This document shows, piece by piece, positions 18,225 to 28,700 of a stretch of 64,000 bases of DNA. The notes beneath the pieces are model-generated. The model searched no databases. It saw only the letters and a program-made list of their open reading frames with translations, and was not told where the DNA came from. Made by a program: the position numbers and the translations under genes. Numbering within the stretch: position 1 is the stretch's first letter; the number at the start of each line of letters is the position of its first letter. Source of the DNA: Diacronema lutheri (taxonomy: Eukaryota; Haptophyta; Pavlovophyceae; Pavlovales; Pavlovaceae). The stretch lies in NCBI GenBank assembly GCA_019448385.1, contig JAGTXO010000010.1, positions 992,001-1,056,000 of the forward strand, written 5' to 3'.

Positions 18225-18256
<32 letters not shown>
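18225..18256. repeat. 32-nt poly-C run
   Basis: An uninterrupted C homopolymer lies 2 bp from the stop codon of the secreted-protein gene. On that gene's own strand it is poly-G, just past the stop. Two other long G/C homopolymers in this window sit in introns as C-tracts before acceptors; this one does not, so its role (3'-end structure, or simple slippage) is open. Confidence 0.95.
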
Positions 18257-18257
<1 letters not shown>

Positions 18258-18875
18258 TCACGCTTTCTGCGGGCACCCAACGTACGCTTCGCCGACCTGT
18301 GCGGCGATGCCCTGCGCCTCAAGCGCGCGGACAAGCAGCATCACGTTCTTGAAGTTTTGGCCGGCATCGCCAAGCGCACCCGCGACTTGGGAGAGCGAGA
18401 AAAACTGAACGACCGTCGTGCCCTTCGGCGTGGTCGGGCCCACCTTCATGTTGACCGTGTCCAGGAAATGGTACGGTCCGGTCGTCTGGTGCGATGCCTG
18501 GCAGAGAAAGCGATCGCGCGTCTCGGTGGACGCGCGCAAATCGCGGCAGCCGCCCGCGTCGAGCCCAAAGTAGGAGCCCCACGTCCTCGCTGGCGTAAAC
18601 GCTCCGTCTGGCCCGCGCCGCGCGAGCTCGCGGGAGAGCGCCCGGGCCACCACGAGCGAGTCCGCCGAGAAGGCCACGTACACGCCGCAGCACGCGTTGC
18701 CGCACGAGCCGAAGTCGTGCCGCCCGCAGTCCTCGTCGGATGTGGGCTGCAGCCCGCATGTGCCGCTGGCGCCGCTCTCGCGCACCTCCGCCTTCGCCTC
18801 GGCGGAGGCCACTGTCGAGGCAACCGTGATGATCGCCATCGCAAACACGATCACAACCACCATCTCGCGCCGCAT
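18258..18875 (-). CDS. Secreted cysteine-rich protein, unrecognised
   Basis: The 205-residue product starts at ATG 18875 with MRREMVVVIVFAMAI and a likely signal peptide ending near ASAEA. A cysteine cluster follows (CGLQPTSDEDCGRHDFGSC to ACCGVYV), suggesting disulfides and export to the ER or outside. The C-terminal half contains TVVQFFSLSQVAGAL and NVMLLVRALEAQGIAAQVG, which look like a small alpha/beta fold. No family is recognised. The upstream AT-rich gap to the divergent NAD(P)HX dehydratase gene is 125 bp. Confidence 0.6.
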   Translation of the reverse strand: MRREMVVVIVFAMAIITVASTVASAEAKAEVRESGASGTCGLQPTSDEDCGRHDFGSCGNACCGVYVAFSADSLVVARALSRELARRGPDGAFTPARTWGSYFGLDAGGCRDLRASTETRDRFLCQASHQTTGPYHFLDTVNMKVGPTTPKGTTVVQFFSLSQVAGALGDAGQNFKNVMLLVRALEAQGIAAQVGEAYVGCPQKA

Positions 18876-19000
18876 CGGCGTGCGATGGACGACGGCCCTA
18901 CAAAATATTTCAATTTTCTGATTTTCGTTGTTTGTATTTCCACATCCGCTGGACGGGTTCCTACGCCTCACGACCGCGTCCGCGCCGGAGGCCGCCGACG

Positions 19001-20128
19001 ATGCGGAGGTCGACCACGTGGGCGGCCTTTCTGCTCGCGCACGCGCGGCAGGCTCTTTCCACGCTCGTGCCGGGGCTGACGGACCGCTCGCTGGTGCTCG
19101 AGCGCGCGCTACATGCGCTCGTGCCGCCGCTCAGCGGTAGCCGCTACAAGGGCCAGTCCGGCCGCGTGGGCGTCGTCGGCGGCTCGTTTGAGTACACGGG
19201 CGCGCCGTTCTACGCGGCCATCTCGGCTCTCAAGGTGGGCGCAGATTTGAGTCACATCTTCTGCGACGTGGCGGCGGGCACTGCCATCAAATCCTACTCG
19301 CCCGAGATCATTGTCCACCCCGTGCTGCGCGGCGGCGCGCATCCGCCGCAGGAGGTCCAGACGGGCGCATGCGCTGACGGCGCGAGCGACGAGGATGTGG
19401 CGCGCGCGTCGGCCGACGGGGTGATCAAGTGGTTCCGCGCGCTCGACGCGCTCATCGTCGGCCCGGGCCTCAGCCGCGACCCCGCCCTGCTCGCCGCGAG
19501 CGCGCACGTGCTGCGCGCCGCGGCCGCGCACGGCCTGCCGACCGTGATCGATGCGGACGGGCTGCGCATCGTGATGGACGAGCCTGGCGTGCTGCGTGGC
19601 GAGCGGGCGGTCTTTGTGCTCACGCCTAACCGCGCGGAGCTCGCGCGCCTGTACGACAAGCTCGTCCCCGCCGCCTCCCGCCTCGCCGACGCCGAAGATG
19701 CGAGCACGTCCGCGGTCGAGTGCCGCGCGCGCCAGATCTGCGAGTCGCTCGGCTCGAGCGTCGTCCTCGTCGCGAAGGGCGGCACCGACGTACTCCACGA
19801 CGGAGAGAGCGCACTGCTCGTAAGCGAACCGGGCGCGCCCAAGCGCTCGGGCGGGCAGGGCGACGTGCTCTCGGGCGCGATCGCCACGTGGCTCGCATGG
19901 GCCCATGCCGACGGCGTGGCGACGATCGCGCGCGAGGCGGGCGTGAAGCCGGCGGCGCTTGCCGCGTACGGCGCGTGCCTGCTCACGCGCCGCTTTGCGC
20001 GCGAAGCGTATCGCGCGCACAAGCGCTCGATGACTGCACCCGACGTGATCGACGCGATCGGCGCCGCGTTCGACGCGTGGCATCCGGCGCCCGAGGTCGA
20101 GCGCGCCTTAGTCGGCGCGACCGCTTGA
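19001..20128 (+). CDS. NAXD: ATP- or ADP-dependent (S)-NAD(P)H-hydrate dehydratase
   Basis: The 375-residue protein starts at ATG 19001 and belongs to the YjeF C-terminal/CARKD ribokinase-like fold. It converts damaged NADHX/NADPHX hydrates back to NAD(P)H, usually paired with the epimerase NAXE. Diagnostic motifs are in order: YKGQSGRVGVVGGSFEYTGAP near residue 47, HIFCDVAAG, DALIVGPGLSRDP near 150, VIDADGL near 185, LTPNRAEL near 210, VLVAKGG near 250 and the catalytic SGGQGDVLSG near 283. The Arg/Thr-rich N-terminal 30 residues could be an organelle-targeting peptide, as eukaryotic forms go to mitochondria, plastids or cytosol. The length fits the family. No epimerase domain is fused. Confidence 0.93.
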   Translation: MRRSTTWAAFLLAHARQALSTLVPGLTDRSLVLERALHALVPPLSGSRYKGQSGRVGVVGGSFEYTGAPFYAAISALKVGADLSHIFCDVAAGTAIKSYSPEIIVHPVLRGGAHPPQEVQTGACADGASDEDVARASADGVIKWFRALDALIVGPGLSRDPALLAASAHVLRAAAAHGLPTVIDADGLRIVMDEPGVLRGERAVFVLTPNRAELARLYDKLVPAASRLADAEDASTSAVECRARQICESLGSSVVLVAKGGTDVLHDGESALLVSEPGAPKRSGGQGDVLSGAIATWLAWAHADGVATIAREAGVKPAALAAYGACLLTRRFAREAYRAHKRSMTAPDVIDAIGAAFDAWHPAPEVERALVGATA

Positions 20129-20196
20129 GACGCGGGCTGTGCCCGCCGCAGTGTTTTCATCCTGCCATGCCTCGCCTTTTCTTTCGATTTGACGAA

Positions 20197-22866
20197 TCAG
20201 ACGCTCAGCACATCGTACCTCGGCGCGCAGGCGGCCTGCGCACCCTCGCAGCCGCCGTCCGCGCCGCCGATCGCTGCACCTGCGCGCGTGGCGGCCAACT
20301 CGGCGACGAGCGCCAGCAGCCGCGCGCGCACGGGCTCGGCCGAGTAGCGCTCGCGCATGCGCTCGGCAGCGGCGGCGGCCCTCGACGCGACGTCGGCTGA
20401 GCCGGCGCGCTCGTCGTACAGCCGGCGGATGATCTGCGCAAGGTGAGACGCGTCTGGCTCCGCCCACTCGCCGAACTCGTTCGCCGCCACCGCGCGCGCG
20501 CGCGCGCCATCCGCCGACGGCAGCCATGCGACGCACGTGGCGCTCGAGCGCACGCACCAGCCGACGGACTCGTCGAGGAAGGCGGCGGGCCCGCCCGAGC
20601 CGGGCACGCCGACGACCGGCTTGCCGAGCGCCATCGCGTCGGCGAGCGGGCGGCACCAGCCCTCGCCACGCGCCGCGCTCACAAACACGTCGCAGCGCGC
20701 AAGCATGTCGTCCAGCTGCTCGGCGGACTGCCAGCCGGCGACGAGGACGAGCTGCTCGTCGCGCAGCAGCCCGGCGAGCTCGCCGCCGTGCGCGTCGCGC
20801 GCGTATGCGCGCAGCCGCTCCGCGTCCGTGCGCGAGCCCACCTTGATCACAAGGCGTGCGTCGCGGCTGTCCGCGTGGCCGAGCGCGTCGCGGAACGCGC
20901 GCAGGAGCACGTCGACGCCCTTGCGCGAAAAATGCCAGCCGTCCGTGCCGACGAGGATGCTGAGGAGCTCGAAGCCGCGCGGCCGCGTCGGCTCGGGCGC
21001 GCGCGCGTGCGCGGCTCGCGCCGCCGCGGGCGATGGCGCACTCAGCTGTGGTAGCTCGCGGATGGCGTCCATGCGCCCGCCCGTGCCGCTCGCGCGCAGC
21101 GCGCGCGCGCTGTTGGGTGCGGGCACCCAGACCGCGTCCGCGCGCGACAGCCTGCGCGCAGATGCGCCGCTCACGCGGCTCGTCTCGCACATGGCGCGCA
21201 CCGCCGTGCGCGCATCGCCGAGACGCGCCACGTCCGCGCCACACGCGCGCGCGCGCGCGAGCGCGACGGCGGCGAGCGCGTCGACCGTCAGCCCGTGCAG
21301 CACGTCGTAGCCGTCGAGCACGACGATGAGCACAGGCGTGCGCGCCGGCTCTGCGAGCGCGCGCGCGAGCTCGCAGCTGCCGCTCAGCTCCAGATCGCGC
21401 AGCGCGGCGCCATCGCGCACGCGCGCCCAATCGACGGGCGGCGCTCGCGCGAGTCGGCGGCGGACGGCGGACGCGTACTCCTCCGCGGCACGCAGATCCA
21501 CATCGCGCGCATCGCCCGCGCCCCGCGCGTGCTGCGCGCGCCGCATCTCGGCGAGCACCGCGTCGGCGTCAAGCGCGGCGTGTGCGCATGGCACGCGGGC
21601 GCCGGCGAGGAGGCCGAGGTACTCGCCGTTCTCGATGGCGAGCGAGCTCGAGCCGGCGGCGTGCTCGAGCGCGCAGCCGACGGAGGCGAAGAGCACCGCG
21701 ACGGCGGGTGACGGGTCGCGCGGCGCGCACTCCGCGCCGCCGGGGTCGCCGCAGCCGCTGTCGCCGTGAGTGCGCTGGACGCTCCAGAGCGTGAGCGCGT
21801 ACCGCTCGTCGCGCGGCGCGGCCATCGGCAGCACCTCGTGCAGCACGGACTGCGCGTCGAAGATGACAAGCCGCCCGCCGACGGGCGCGATATCCACGCG
21901 CGCCGCCGCCTCGTCCGCGCGACGGCAGCGCAGGAGCCCGCCGCGCTCGGGCGGCCAGTCAACCGCGTTCAAGTATAGGATGATCGTCCACTCGCGCCGT
22001 CGGCGCTCGTCGAGCGCGCTCGCGCGCGGGTCGGCGGACGGGTTGTCGTAGTGCGGCGCGTACGCCGCCGCGCCCGCGTACCTCGCGAGCATCACGCGGT
22101 GCGGCGCATCTGAGCGCGCGCGCGCGCGTGGCAAAGTGTCGTTGAGCACGGCGAGCGCGCCGACAAGCAGCGCCGCGCAGCGCGCGAGGGCGGGGTTGGC
22201 CGGGCCGACGCCGTGCGAGCCATCGCGCACGTCGATCCAGCAAATCTCGTCGCCGCGCACGCGGCGCGACTCCTGCACTGTCGGCTGCAGCGCGAGGCGC
22301 GACGCCTCGGCGCGCGCCCGTGACACTGCGTGCGGGTTGAGCGCGCCGTCGACGACGACCAAGCCGTCGCGCAGCAAGGTGGCAACGTGCTCAGCCTGCA
22401 GAAGCGACGCCACCTCAGCCGCGCCGAACGCGCTCGGCTCGAGCACGCGCACTGGCTGCGCGCAGAGCGCGTCCGCCTCGTGCGCGGCAGCGAGCGCCGC
22501 GAAGGCCTCGTGAGCGCGCGCGCGCGCCACCGGCGCGGCAGCGGCGTGCGCGCCGAGGGCGGCATCAAAAGCGGCCCGACGCGCCTCGTTCGCCGCGCGC
22601 TGGCGCCGAACCGTCGCTGCGTCGAACGGGTCAGGCTCGGCGCGCAGCTGCGCGAAGCGCGAGAGCGCCGCACGGTCGCGCATCACCTCGTCGAGCCGCC
22701 AGCGGTCGTTGGGCGTAAGGCCGAGCTCGGCAAAGAGCGCGTCGCGCTCGGTGCGCTCGCGCGGGAGCGCGGCCGTCGAGCGCAGCCCGTACTCCTCAAA
22801 CGTGAGCGCGTACAGCCCCATCCCCAGGTGTGCGAGGAGTCCCGATAGGTCGTCATCCTCCGCCAT
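20197..22866 (-). CDS. SAM-like / PHD-type prolyl hydroxylase / GT4 glycosyltransferase fusion
   Basis: The 889-residue frame starts at ATG 22866 (MAEDDDLSGLLAHLG); an in-frame ATG at 22890 is possible. Residues about 1-65 look like a SAM domain (LGMGLYALTFEEYGL to LTPNDRWRLDEVM). Residues about 120-390 form an Fe(II)/2-oxoglutarate oxygenase of the EGLN/PhyA type. The iron ligands are in YAPHYDN and VLHEVLP, with the 2OG-binding Arg in DERYALTLW and the family phrase ILYLNAVDWPPERGGLLR. Residues about 480-870 are a GT-B glycosyltransferase of the GT4 type, with VLIVVLDGYDVLHG, LVIKVGSRTDAERL and the donor-site block SAARGEGWCRPLADAMALGK. Joined, these would hydroxylate a proline and glycosylate it, or sense oxygen and modify a partner. 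The target is unknown. Confidence 0.8.
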   Translation of the reverse strand: MAEDDDLSGLLAHLGMGLYALTFEEYGLRSTAALPRERTERDALFAELGLTPNDRWRLDEVMRDRAALSRFAQLRAEPDPFDAATVRRQRAANEARRAAFDAALGAHAAAAPVARARAHEAFAALAAAHEADALCAQPVRVLEPSAFGAAEVASLLQAEHVATLLRDGLVVVDGALNPHAVSRARAEASRLALQPTVQESRRVRGDEICWIDVRDGSHGVGPANPALARCAALLVGALAVLNDTLPRARARSDAPHRVMLARYAGAAAYAPHYDNPSADPRASALDERRRREWTIILYLNAVDWPPERGGLLRCRRADEAAARVDIAPVGGRLVIFDAQSVLHEVLPMAAPRDERYALTLWSVQRTHGDSGCGDPGGAECAPRDPSPAVAVLFASVGCALEHAAGSSSLAIENGEYLGLLAGARVPCAHAALDADAVLAEMRRAQHARGAGDARDVDLRAAEEYASAVRRRLARAPPVDWARVRDGAALRDLELSGSCELARALAEPARTPVLIVVLDGYDVLHGLTVDALAAVALARARACGADVARLGDARTAVRAMCETSRVSGASARRLSRADAVWVPAPNSARALRASGTGGRMDAIRELPQLSAPSPAAARAAHARAPEPTRPRGFELLSILVGTDGWHFSRKGVDVLLRAFRDALGHADSRDARLVIKVGSRTDAERLRAYARDAHGGELAGLLRDEQLVLVAGWQSAEQLDDMLARCDVFVSAARGEGWCRPLADAMALGKPVVGVPGSGGPAAFLDESVGWCVRSSATCVAWLPSADGARARAVAANEFGEWAEPDASHLAQIIRRLYDERAGSADVASRAAAAAERMRERYSAEPVRARLLALVAELAATRAGAAIGGADGGCEGAQAACAPRYDVLSV

Positions 22867-22963
22867 GTGAAGAGTAAACCGATTATTCATTACCCATATT
22901 ACGATGCGGGTACGCTTGAAAACGAGAGCAATTTCAAAACGGTTTGCCAATGACCACGTGAGG
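22867..22963. promoter_or_regulatory. AT-rich divergent promoter
   Basis: Between the hydroxylase/glycosyltransferase ATG (22866, minus) and the kinase ATG I prefer (22964, plus) the sequence turns AT-rich (gattattcattacccatatt). This includes TATA-like steps on both strands. An in-frame ATG at 22904 lies inside the island, and I judge it less likely to be the start. Confidence 0.5.
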
Positions 22964-25250
22964 ATGGCCAACGTCACTGCTGTCGAGCGCTTCAGCGCGG
23001 CGTCGGGCTCGGAGTCTGAAAGCGCCGCGTCGCCGGCGCACCGCGTGGTGGCCGCTACGCCCGAGGCCGCCGCCACCGCTTGCGTGCCTGCGGGCCGCCA
23101 CGAGTGCGCCAGCCTCGAATCGACGCCAGCAGTGGCCAGGCGATTCTCGTTGGGCGGGGGCCGCTTCTCGCTCGGCGTCGGCAGCAGCTTCAGGCGGGCG
23201 AACAAGCCGAGCATTCTGCGCATGGGTCCCAAGCATCGGGTGACCGACCGGACCTCCGCGGCGCCCAGGCCACGCGTCCGTTTTGCGTCCATCTCGCACT
23301 CGCCGGTGAGCGGCGAGCTGTTGGTGCCTCGCTCGCCTGCGGCCGTCAAGCCGCACCGGGCTGCGCCGCCGCCGATGGGCAAGCCGGCCGCGCTGCCCCG
23401 AATGGACGCGGGCGTATTGATGGACGACGGCTCGCAGCCCAATACCGAGCGGTTGCGCGAGCTTCTCCGCGCCGAGCAGGGCATCATCGGCGGCGTGGCG
23501 CTGTCGCACGTGGGCGTGCTCGGCTCGGGCACGTTTGGCGTCGTCTACAAGTGCAAGCTGCTCGAGCGGCTGTCGGGGGCGCGCGAGCAGGCGTTGGTGG
23601 ATGAGGCGGGTGGAATGGTTGCCGTCAAGAAGCTGCGCTCCGACGCGCAGATCCGCAGGTCCGCGCACCACTCGCTCACCGTCGAGGAGATCGTCGACTT
23701 TGCGAGGGAGATTGGACTCATGCGCTCGCTGCGCCACGGCCACGTGCTTGGGTACGTGGGCTGCGGGCTATACCTCGACGCGGATGGGCACGACCAACTC
23801 TCGCTCGTGCTTGAGTTTGCGTCGGGCGGCTCGCTCGCCACGCTGATCAATCACGAGTCCGCGTTCCGCCGCGCGTACGGTGAGTTCGACGCGCTTCGTT
23901 GGGTGGGCGAGATCGCCGCGGGCCTCGCCTTCCTACACGGTTTCAGGCCGCAGGTGATCCACCGCGACATCAAGCCTGAGAACGTGCTGCTCTGCGGGCC
24001 CGGCCGCGTCGCCAAGCTCGCAGACTTTGGCCTCGCCACGTTTGAGCGCAAGCGCGAGAAGCAGAGGCACGTTGCGCTCGCGATGGCCGCTGCCGAGGCC
24101 GACGCGGCGCGCGCGGACGCCGGCCTCCGCACGGATCCGATGTGCGCGGCGCGGCTGCGGACGCCCGTGCACACGGCCGAAGCGCTGCTCCGTGCGCGCG
24201 TCATGTCGGACGGCGACGACCCGAGGCCGCAACTGCGCTCGCCGGGCAGCGAGCCCGAAACGCGCCACGCGCCCGCGCGCGACGCGATGGCCGCTGAGCC
24301 TGGCGCGTCCGCGTCGCCGCACGCGCGTGTCGCAGCGCGGCCGCTGCTGCGCGGCCGCGCCAACTCGGTCGAGATGATGGGCGCGGACGCTGGTTCAGCC
24401 GACGGCTCGGCGCACTGCCGCTCCACACATCAGCCGCCCGCACGTGGCGCGTTGCCCGGGCGCCCCGCCGCGCCGCAGCCGCTGCCAAGCGCGGCGCCGC
24501 CGCCGTCGACGACGACAGCGCCCGTCTCGCCCTTTCGTGGGATCGACGGATACCACTTCGATGTCGCCGCGCTCAGGCTGACCGGCACGACAGGTTCGCT
24601 CAGATACATGGTGCGCGCCGCGGCCGCCGCCACCGTGCCGCACTCGCAACCGCGCCGCCGCCGCGCACTGACCGCCGCGCCCGCCATCGTCCGCTGCCCT
24701 CGGCGGGCTCCCGTTCTTGTGCGCGCAGGCGCCCGAGAACTTTCGCGGTGAGCCGTACTCGCACCTCGTCGACCAGTACTCGTTCGGTGCGTGGCGCGTG
24801 CCCGCGCACACATTCGGCAAGCGCACGCGCCAGTGGCATGCGTGGCGCGCGCGCGCGCTTTGACGCTCGTGCGTCACGCGCCCGTGTGCACGCGACGTGC
24901 GCGTCGCTGGTGCGCCACGCCTCGCCGCAGCCATCGTCGCCTTCGAGATCCTTTTCCGCAGGCGGTCGCACGATCGCACCTACCTGACGCCGCTCGCGAT
25001 CGCGCAGGGCGCGGCGAGCGCGAAGGCGCTCCGGCCCAAGCTGCCGAGCAGGTGGCCCGAGGAGGTGTGCGCGTTGCTTCAGAGCTGCTGGCACGCCGTA
25101 CCCGATCAGCGGCCCTCCTTCCGGCGCGTCGCAAAGCGGCTCGCCGAGTGGCGCGCCGACCCGGATGTGGAAAGGCGCCTCGTCGCGTCGCTCGCTGCCG
25201 GCTCGTCGCGCGGGCTGCTCGAACAGCTCGGGCTCGTGTCCTCGCTCTGA
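22964..25250 (+). CDS. TKL-like protein kinase with a large activation-loop insert, three exons
   Basis: Exons 22964-24610, 24729-24786 and 24931-25250 give 674 residues. Introns of 118 and 144 bp (donors GTGCGC and GTGCGT) restore the canonical kinase order. Residues 1-160 are disordered. The glycine loop is LGSGTFGVVYK, the ATP-binding lysine is in MVAVKKLR, the catalytic loop is VIHRDIKPENVLL and the metal-binding loop is LADFGLA. About 190 low-complexity residues then separate DFG from the APE motif (LRYM, splice, APENFRGEPY). The C-lobe follows with DQYSFAIVAFEILFR and CWHAVPDQRPSF, typical of TKL/tyrosine-like kinases. All catalytic residues are present, so it should be active. ATG 22904 would add 20 residues. 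Confidence 0.85.
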
Positions 25251-25554
25251 GCTGAAATATATACGGAGCGTCGCCCCGCAGATCCCCTCAAGCCCCTCCG
25301 AGCCTAAGCCCAGAGAGTAAGGGTGCGCCACTGTTGTGCCTCGGCTCCGCCGCGCGGCGGAGGCTGTGGGGGCATCCCTGGGGGCTCGAAGACCGTCCAG
25401 GGTGGTGGCACGTGCAGATTCCTCTGCGGGTTTCGTGAGTGTGTGCAGTGTGCGTGCTGTGCAGTGTGCGGAGTGCGCCGCACGGCGCGCGCGCGCAGCC
25501 AAGCGCAACGGCCGGCAGAAAGCCGGCCGCGGCTGCGAGGCCTGCGCGCGCGCG
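25251..25554 (-). ncRNA. Candidate guide-RNA region 3' of the first Fanzor gene
   Basis: On the minus strand this is the 3' flank of the Fanzor ORF. It contains a perfect 8-bp hairpin with 5-nt loop at 25509-25529 (arms CGGCCGGC/GCCGGCCG), an 18-bp palindrome at 25345-25362 (CTCCGCCGCGCGGCGGAG) and a 6-bp stem at 25376-25402. It ends near a TATATACG at 25258. TnpB and Fanzor nucleases are known to use structured RNAs transcribed from the 3' end of their own locus, so this is where a guide scaffold would lie. No homology to a known scaffold could be tested. The hairpins could equally be GC-rich coincidences or 3'-end signals. Confidence 0.3.
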
Positions 25555-25754
25555 CTACGGCGCGCTTGGCTTCACAATGGGAGAAAGGGGTGGCGATGTG
25601 GGGAAAGGGGGCGGTGCGGCCGCGCCGGCGGCGGCGGCAACGCCAGCTGGCGGCGCGGCCGGGGCGAGCGCAGCGGCGGCCGCGGCCGCCGCCTGCGAGC
25701 GCGTCGCGCGCGCGGCTCCGGGGGGCGGCGGCAGCGGCGTGCGCGCCGACGCGC

Positions 25755-25787
<33 letters not shown>

Positions 25788-28700
25788 GCGACACGGCGGC
25801 CGCCCAGTCGCCGCGCGCGCGCCACTCGCACGCGCGCCGGTGGATGTTGCGCGCCCCCGAGAAATCGCGATCGAAGAAGGTGTCGCAGCAGTGGCACAGC
25901 CCGACCGCCCTCACCGCGCGGCGCGCGCCGTTGGGGCCGGACGGCGGCGCGCGCACCGCGGCGTAGTCGACGGGGACGCGCGCGCCACGGCAGCCCGGCC
26001 GGCTGCAGAGCTTAGACGTGTAGCTCTCGTCGATGAGGCCGATCGTGTACCCGCGCGCGCGGAAGGCGTCGACGATGGTCATCGTCATCGTCGGCATCAT
26101 GCCGGGCAGGTGGCGCGCGCCGCCGTGCACGCTGCCGCGCGACCAGTCGCCCATCGCGATCAGGCACGAGGGGCCGGGCGGGCCGAACTTGGCCTCGAAG
26201 GCGTCGACCATTGCCTTGAGCGCGCGCTGCGTGCCAAAGTGTGCGCGCATCCGCCGCCTGCGGAAGGCCTCGCTGCCGTACGCCTCCTTGAGATGCGCGC
26301 GCGCCGTCGCGCGCGCGTCGCCGCGCACGACGAGCTCGCCGTCCTCGCCCGTCTCGCGCAGCGCGGCCTCCAGCTGCGCGATCGTCCGGCCGTCGCCCGC
26401 AACGATCGTCGAGCGCGCGCGCGCCTTGAGCCAGCGCGCCGCGTCGACGCGGCCGGCGAGCTGCGCGAAGCGGCCCGCGGAGAAGCGCAGCGTCGTCGGC
26501 TCGCGGCGCGCACCCTTGCGCCGTCCGGCCACCACGCGCGCGCCGTAGACGCGGGGCGCGGCCGGCCGGTAGCAGCTGATCAGCGCCTTCTTGCCCGGGT
26601 CGATGGCGACGATGCAGTGCGGATCAAAGCGCCGCAGCGTCGCCTGGTCGAGGTAGTCCTTGCGGCCGCGCGGCTCGTCGGGTGGCGGCGACCGCAGCTC
26701 GCGCGGGATGCAGAGCGAGAAGCCGTCTGTCAGCACCTGCTTGACGTCCTCCTTGCGGGCGTTGCCACGGCGCAGCGCGTGCGTGCCCATGTCAAAGACG
26801 CGATCGAAAATGGCGTGCCGGACGTTGTCGTCGCCAGTGTGGGGTACAAAATGCTTCCCATCACGCATTCGCACGAGCTCGGAGTCTGTGCGCAGCCACG
26901 TGTCGATGAAGCGGGCATCGATGCGCAGAAAATGGCCGACGATCAGCTGCCCGTCGCGACGCGGCCGCCCGCGCCGCCGCTCCTCGCCCTCCGCGAGCAC
27001 GTCGCCCGTGCGCGGGAAGCGGCGCGGGCCGACTGGCCTGCCGGCGAGCGCGCGCGCGCAATCGAGCACGCGGAGCATCGACGCGTACGCGCTGGCGACA
27101 AACTGCGGCTGCACGGTGAAGTAGCCCAGGTTGTGCGGCCCGAGGTCGACGCGCGCAAAGCCGGGGAGCAGCGCGCGCGCGGCCTCGCCGCGGATCGAGG
27201 CGGGCAGCCGCTCGTCGTCCACCTCGCCGCGCCAGAGCGCGCGCGTGAGCGCCTCCTCCGCCCCCGCCTTCTGCTTGCGCGTGAGGCGCGCGAGGCTGCC
27301 GTCTGTCGCCAGGCCGTACGCGGCCAGCTTCTCCTGCCGGCTCGCGGCGCCGATCGCCGCGCGCACGAGCGCGCGGATCGAGCTAAAAAGGCCCGTCACG
27401 CGCACGTGGTTGACGACGGCGGTTGTGATCGAGCGCGAGAGGTAGATGATCGGGTTGGAGGCCGCCGGCCCGACGCTTATCTGCCCGCCGCACGCGCGCA
27501 CCTTCTCGTGCGCGCGGGCAAACGCCCCCATCTCTTCCGCGAGCAAGCAGTTGCTCGAGTAGTGGTCGGACGTGACCGCGTTGCACGCGCACCGCCAGTA
27601 CTCCTCCGAATCGAACCCAGCCGGCATGTGCGTGTGCGTGCGCCAGTATGCCTCGGCGAAGTCGGCGCCAACGGCGAACGCGAGCTCCGCCACCTTGTCC
27701 ATCTTGATTGCCAGCTGCCTGAGGTAGGCGAGCTTGGCGGGGTCGCGCACAACGTCGGCCAGCTTCACCTTGACCGTGCGCTCGTGCTCGGACGGCGAGC
27801 CGTGCTGCAGCGGGCGCGTCGCGCGGTGCGGCGTGCGATGGTAGCCGCCGCACGGCGTGCTGCGCGCAAACGGGCACGAGGTGTGCAGCGGCGCGCCGCG
27901 CGCGCCGCTCGAGCCGTGCGCCGCGTCCGACTCAGCCTCGGACGCGGTGCCGTCGCTGGAAGCGTCGTCATCCGCGTCGCCATCGCCCGCCGGCCCTCCT
28001 CCTCCGCCGCCTCCGCCGCCTCCGCCGCCGCCTCCTCCGCCGCCTCCTCCTCCTCCTCCTCCTCCTCCTCCGCCGCCGCCGCCGCCGCCGCCGCCGCCCT
28101 CTCCTCGGCCTCGACCTCGGCCTCGGCCTCGGCCTCGGTCGCCGCGACCGCCGCCGCCGGCGCGGCCGGGAGCAGCACCGCGCACACCGGCGGCGGCGGC
28201 GCGGCCGCCGCGCTCGCCACGCCCAACGGCTCGGCCCGCGAGAGAGGAAGCGCCTGCAGAGCTGCCGACGGCGCAGCTGCCGCACGCGTCGCCGCAGCCG
28301 TCGTCCTCCGCTCGGCGGCCGTGGCGGCACCCACACGCGGCGGCGGCTGCGGCGTCGGCAGAGGCGGCGCGCGCGAGCCAACAGGCCGCGAGCGCGTAGA
28401 CGGCGCGCGCGGCGCGCGCAGGCGACCAGCCGCCAAACGGGTGCGCGCCGTCCGCCGCCGGCGCGGCGTCGGGCGGCGGCGGTGACACCGGCGGCCGCGC
28501 GCGCAGCTCCGCGCGCGCCGCGGCGCGCTTCACGGCCATCGCGTTGGCGCGTGCCGCGCGCGCGCGCAGGAGGCGGACGAGCTTGCGGCGCGCTCGGTAG
28601 ATGGTGCGCCGGCGCGCCGCCCGCGCGGCCTTGGCCGTGCGCGCATTCGGCGGCTCGGGCTCGGCTGCGGCAGAGAAGAGGGAGCGCAGCGCGTCACGGG

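Noticed and set aside
25336-28485. A 1,049-codon plus-strand frame opposite the first Fanzor.
   Set aside because: Its composition mirrors the antisense of the Fanzor core (RuvC and zinc-finger motifs on the minus strand), and it lacks any fold signal of its own.
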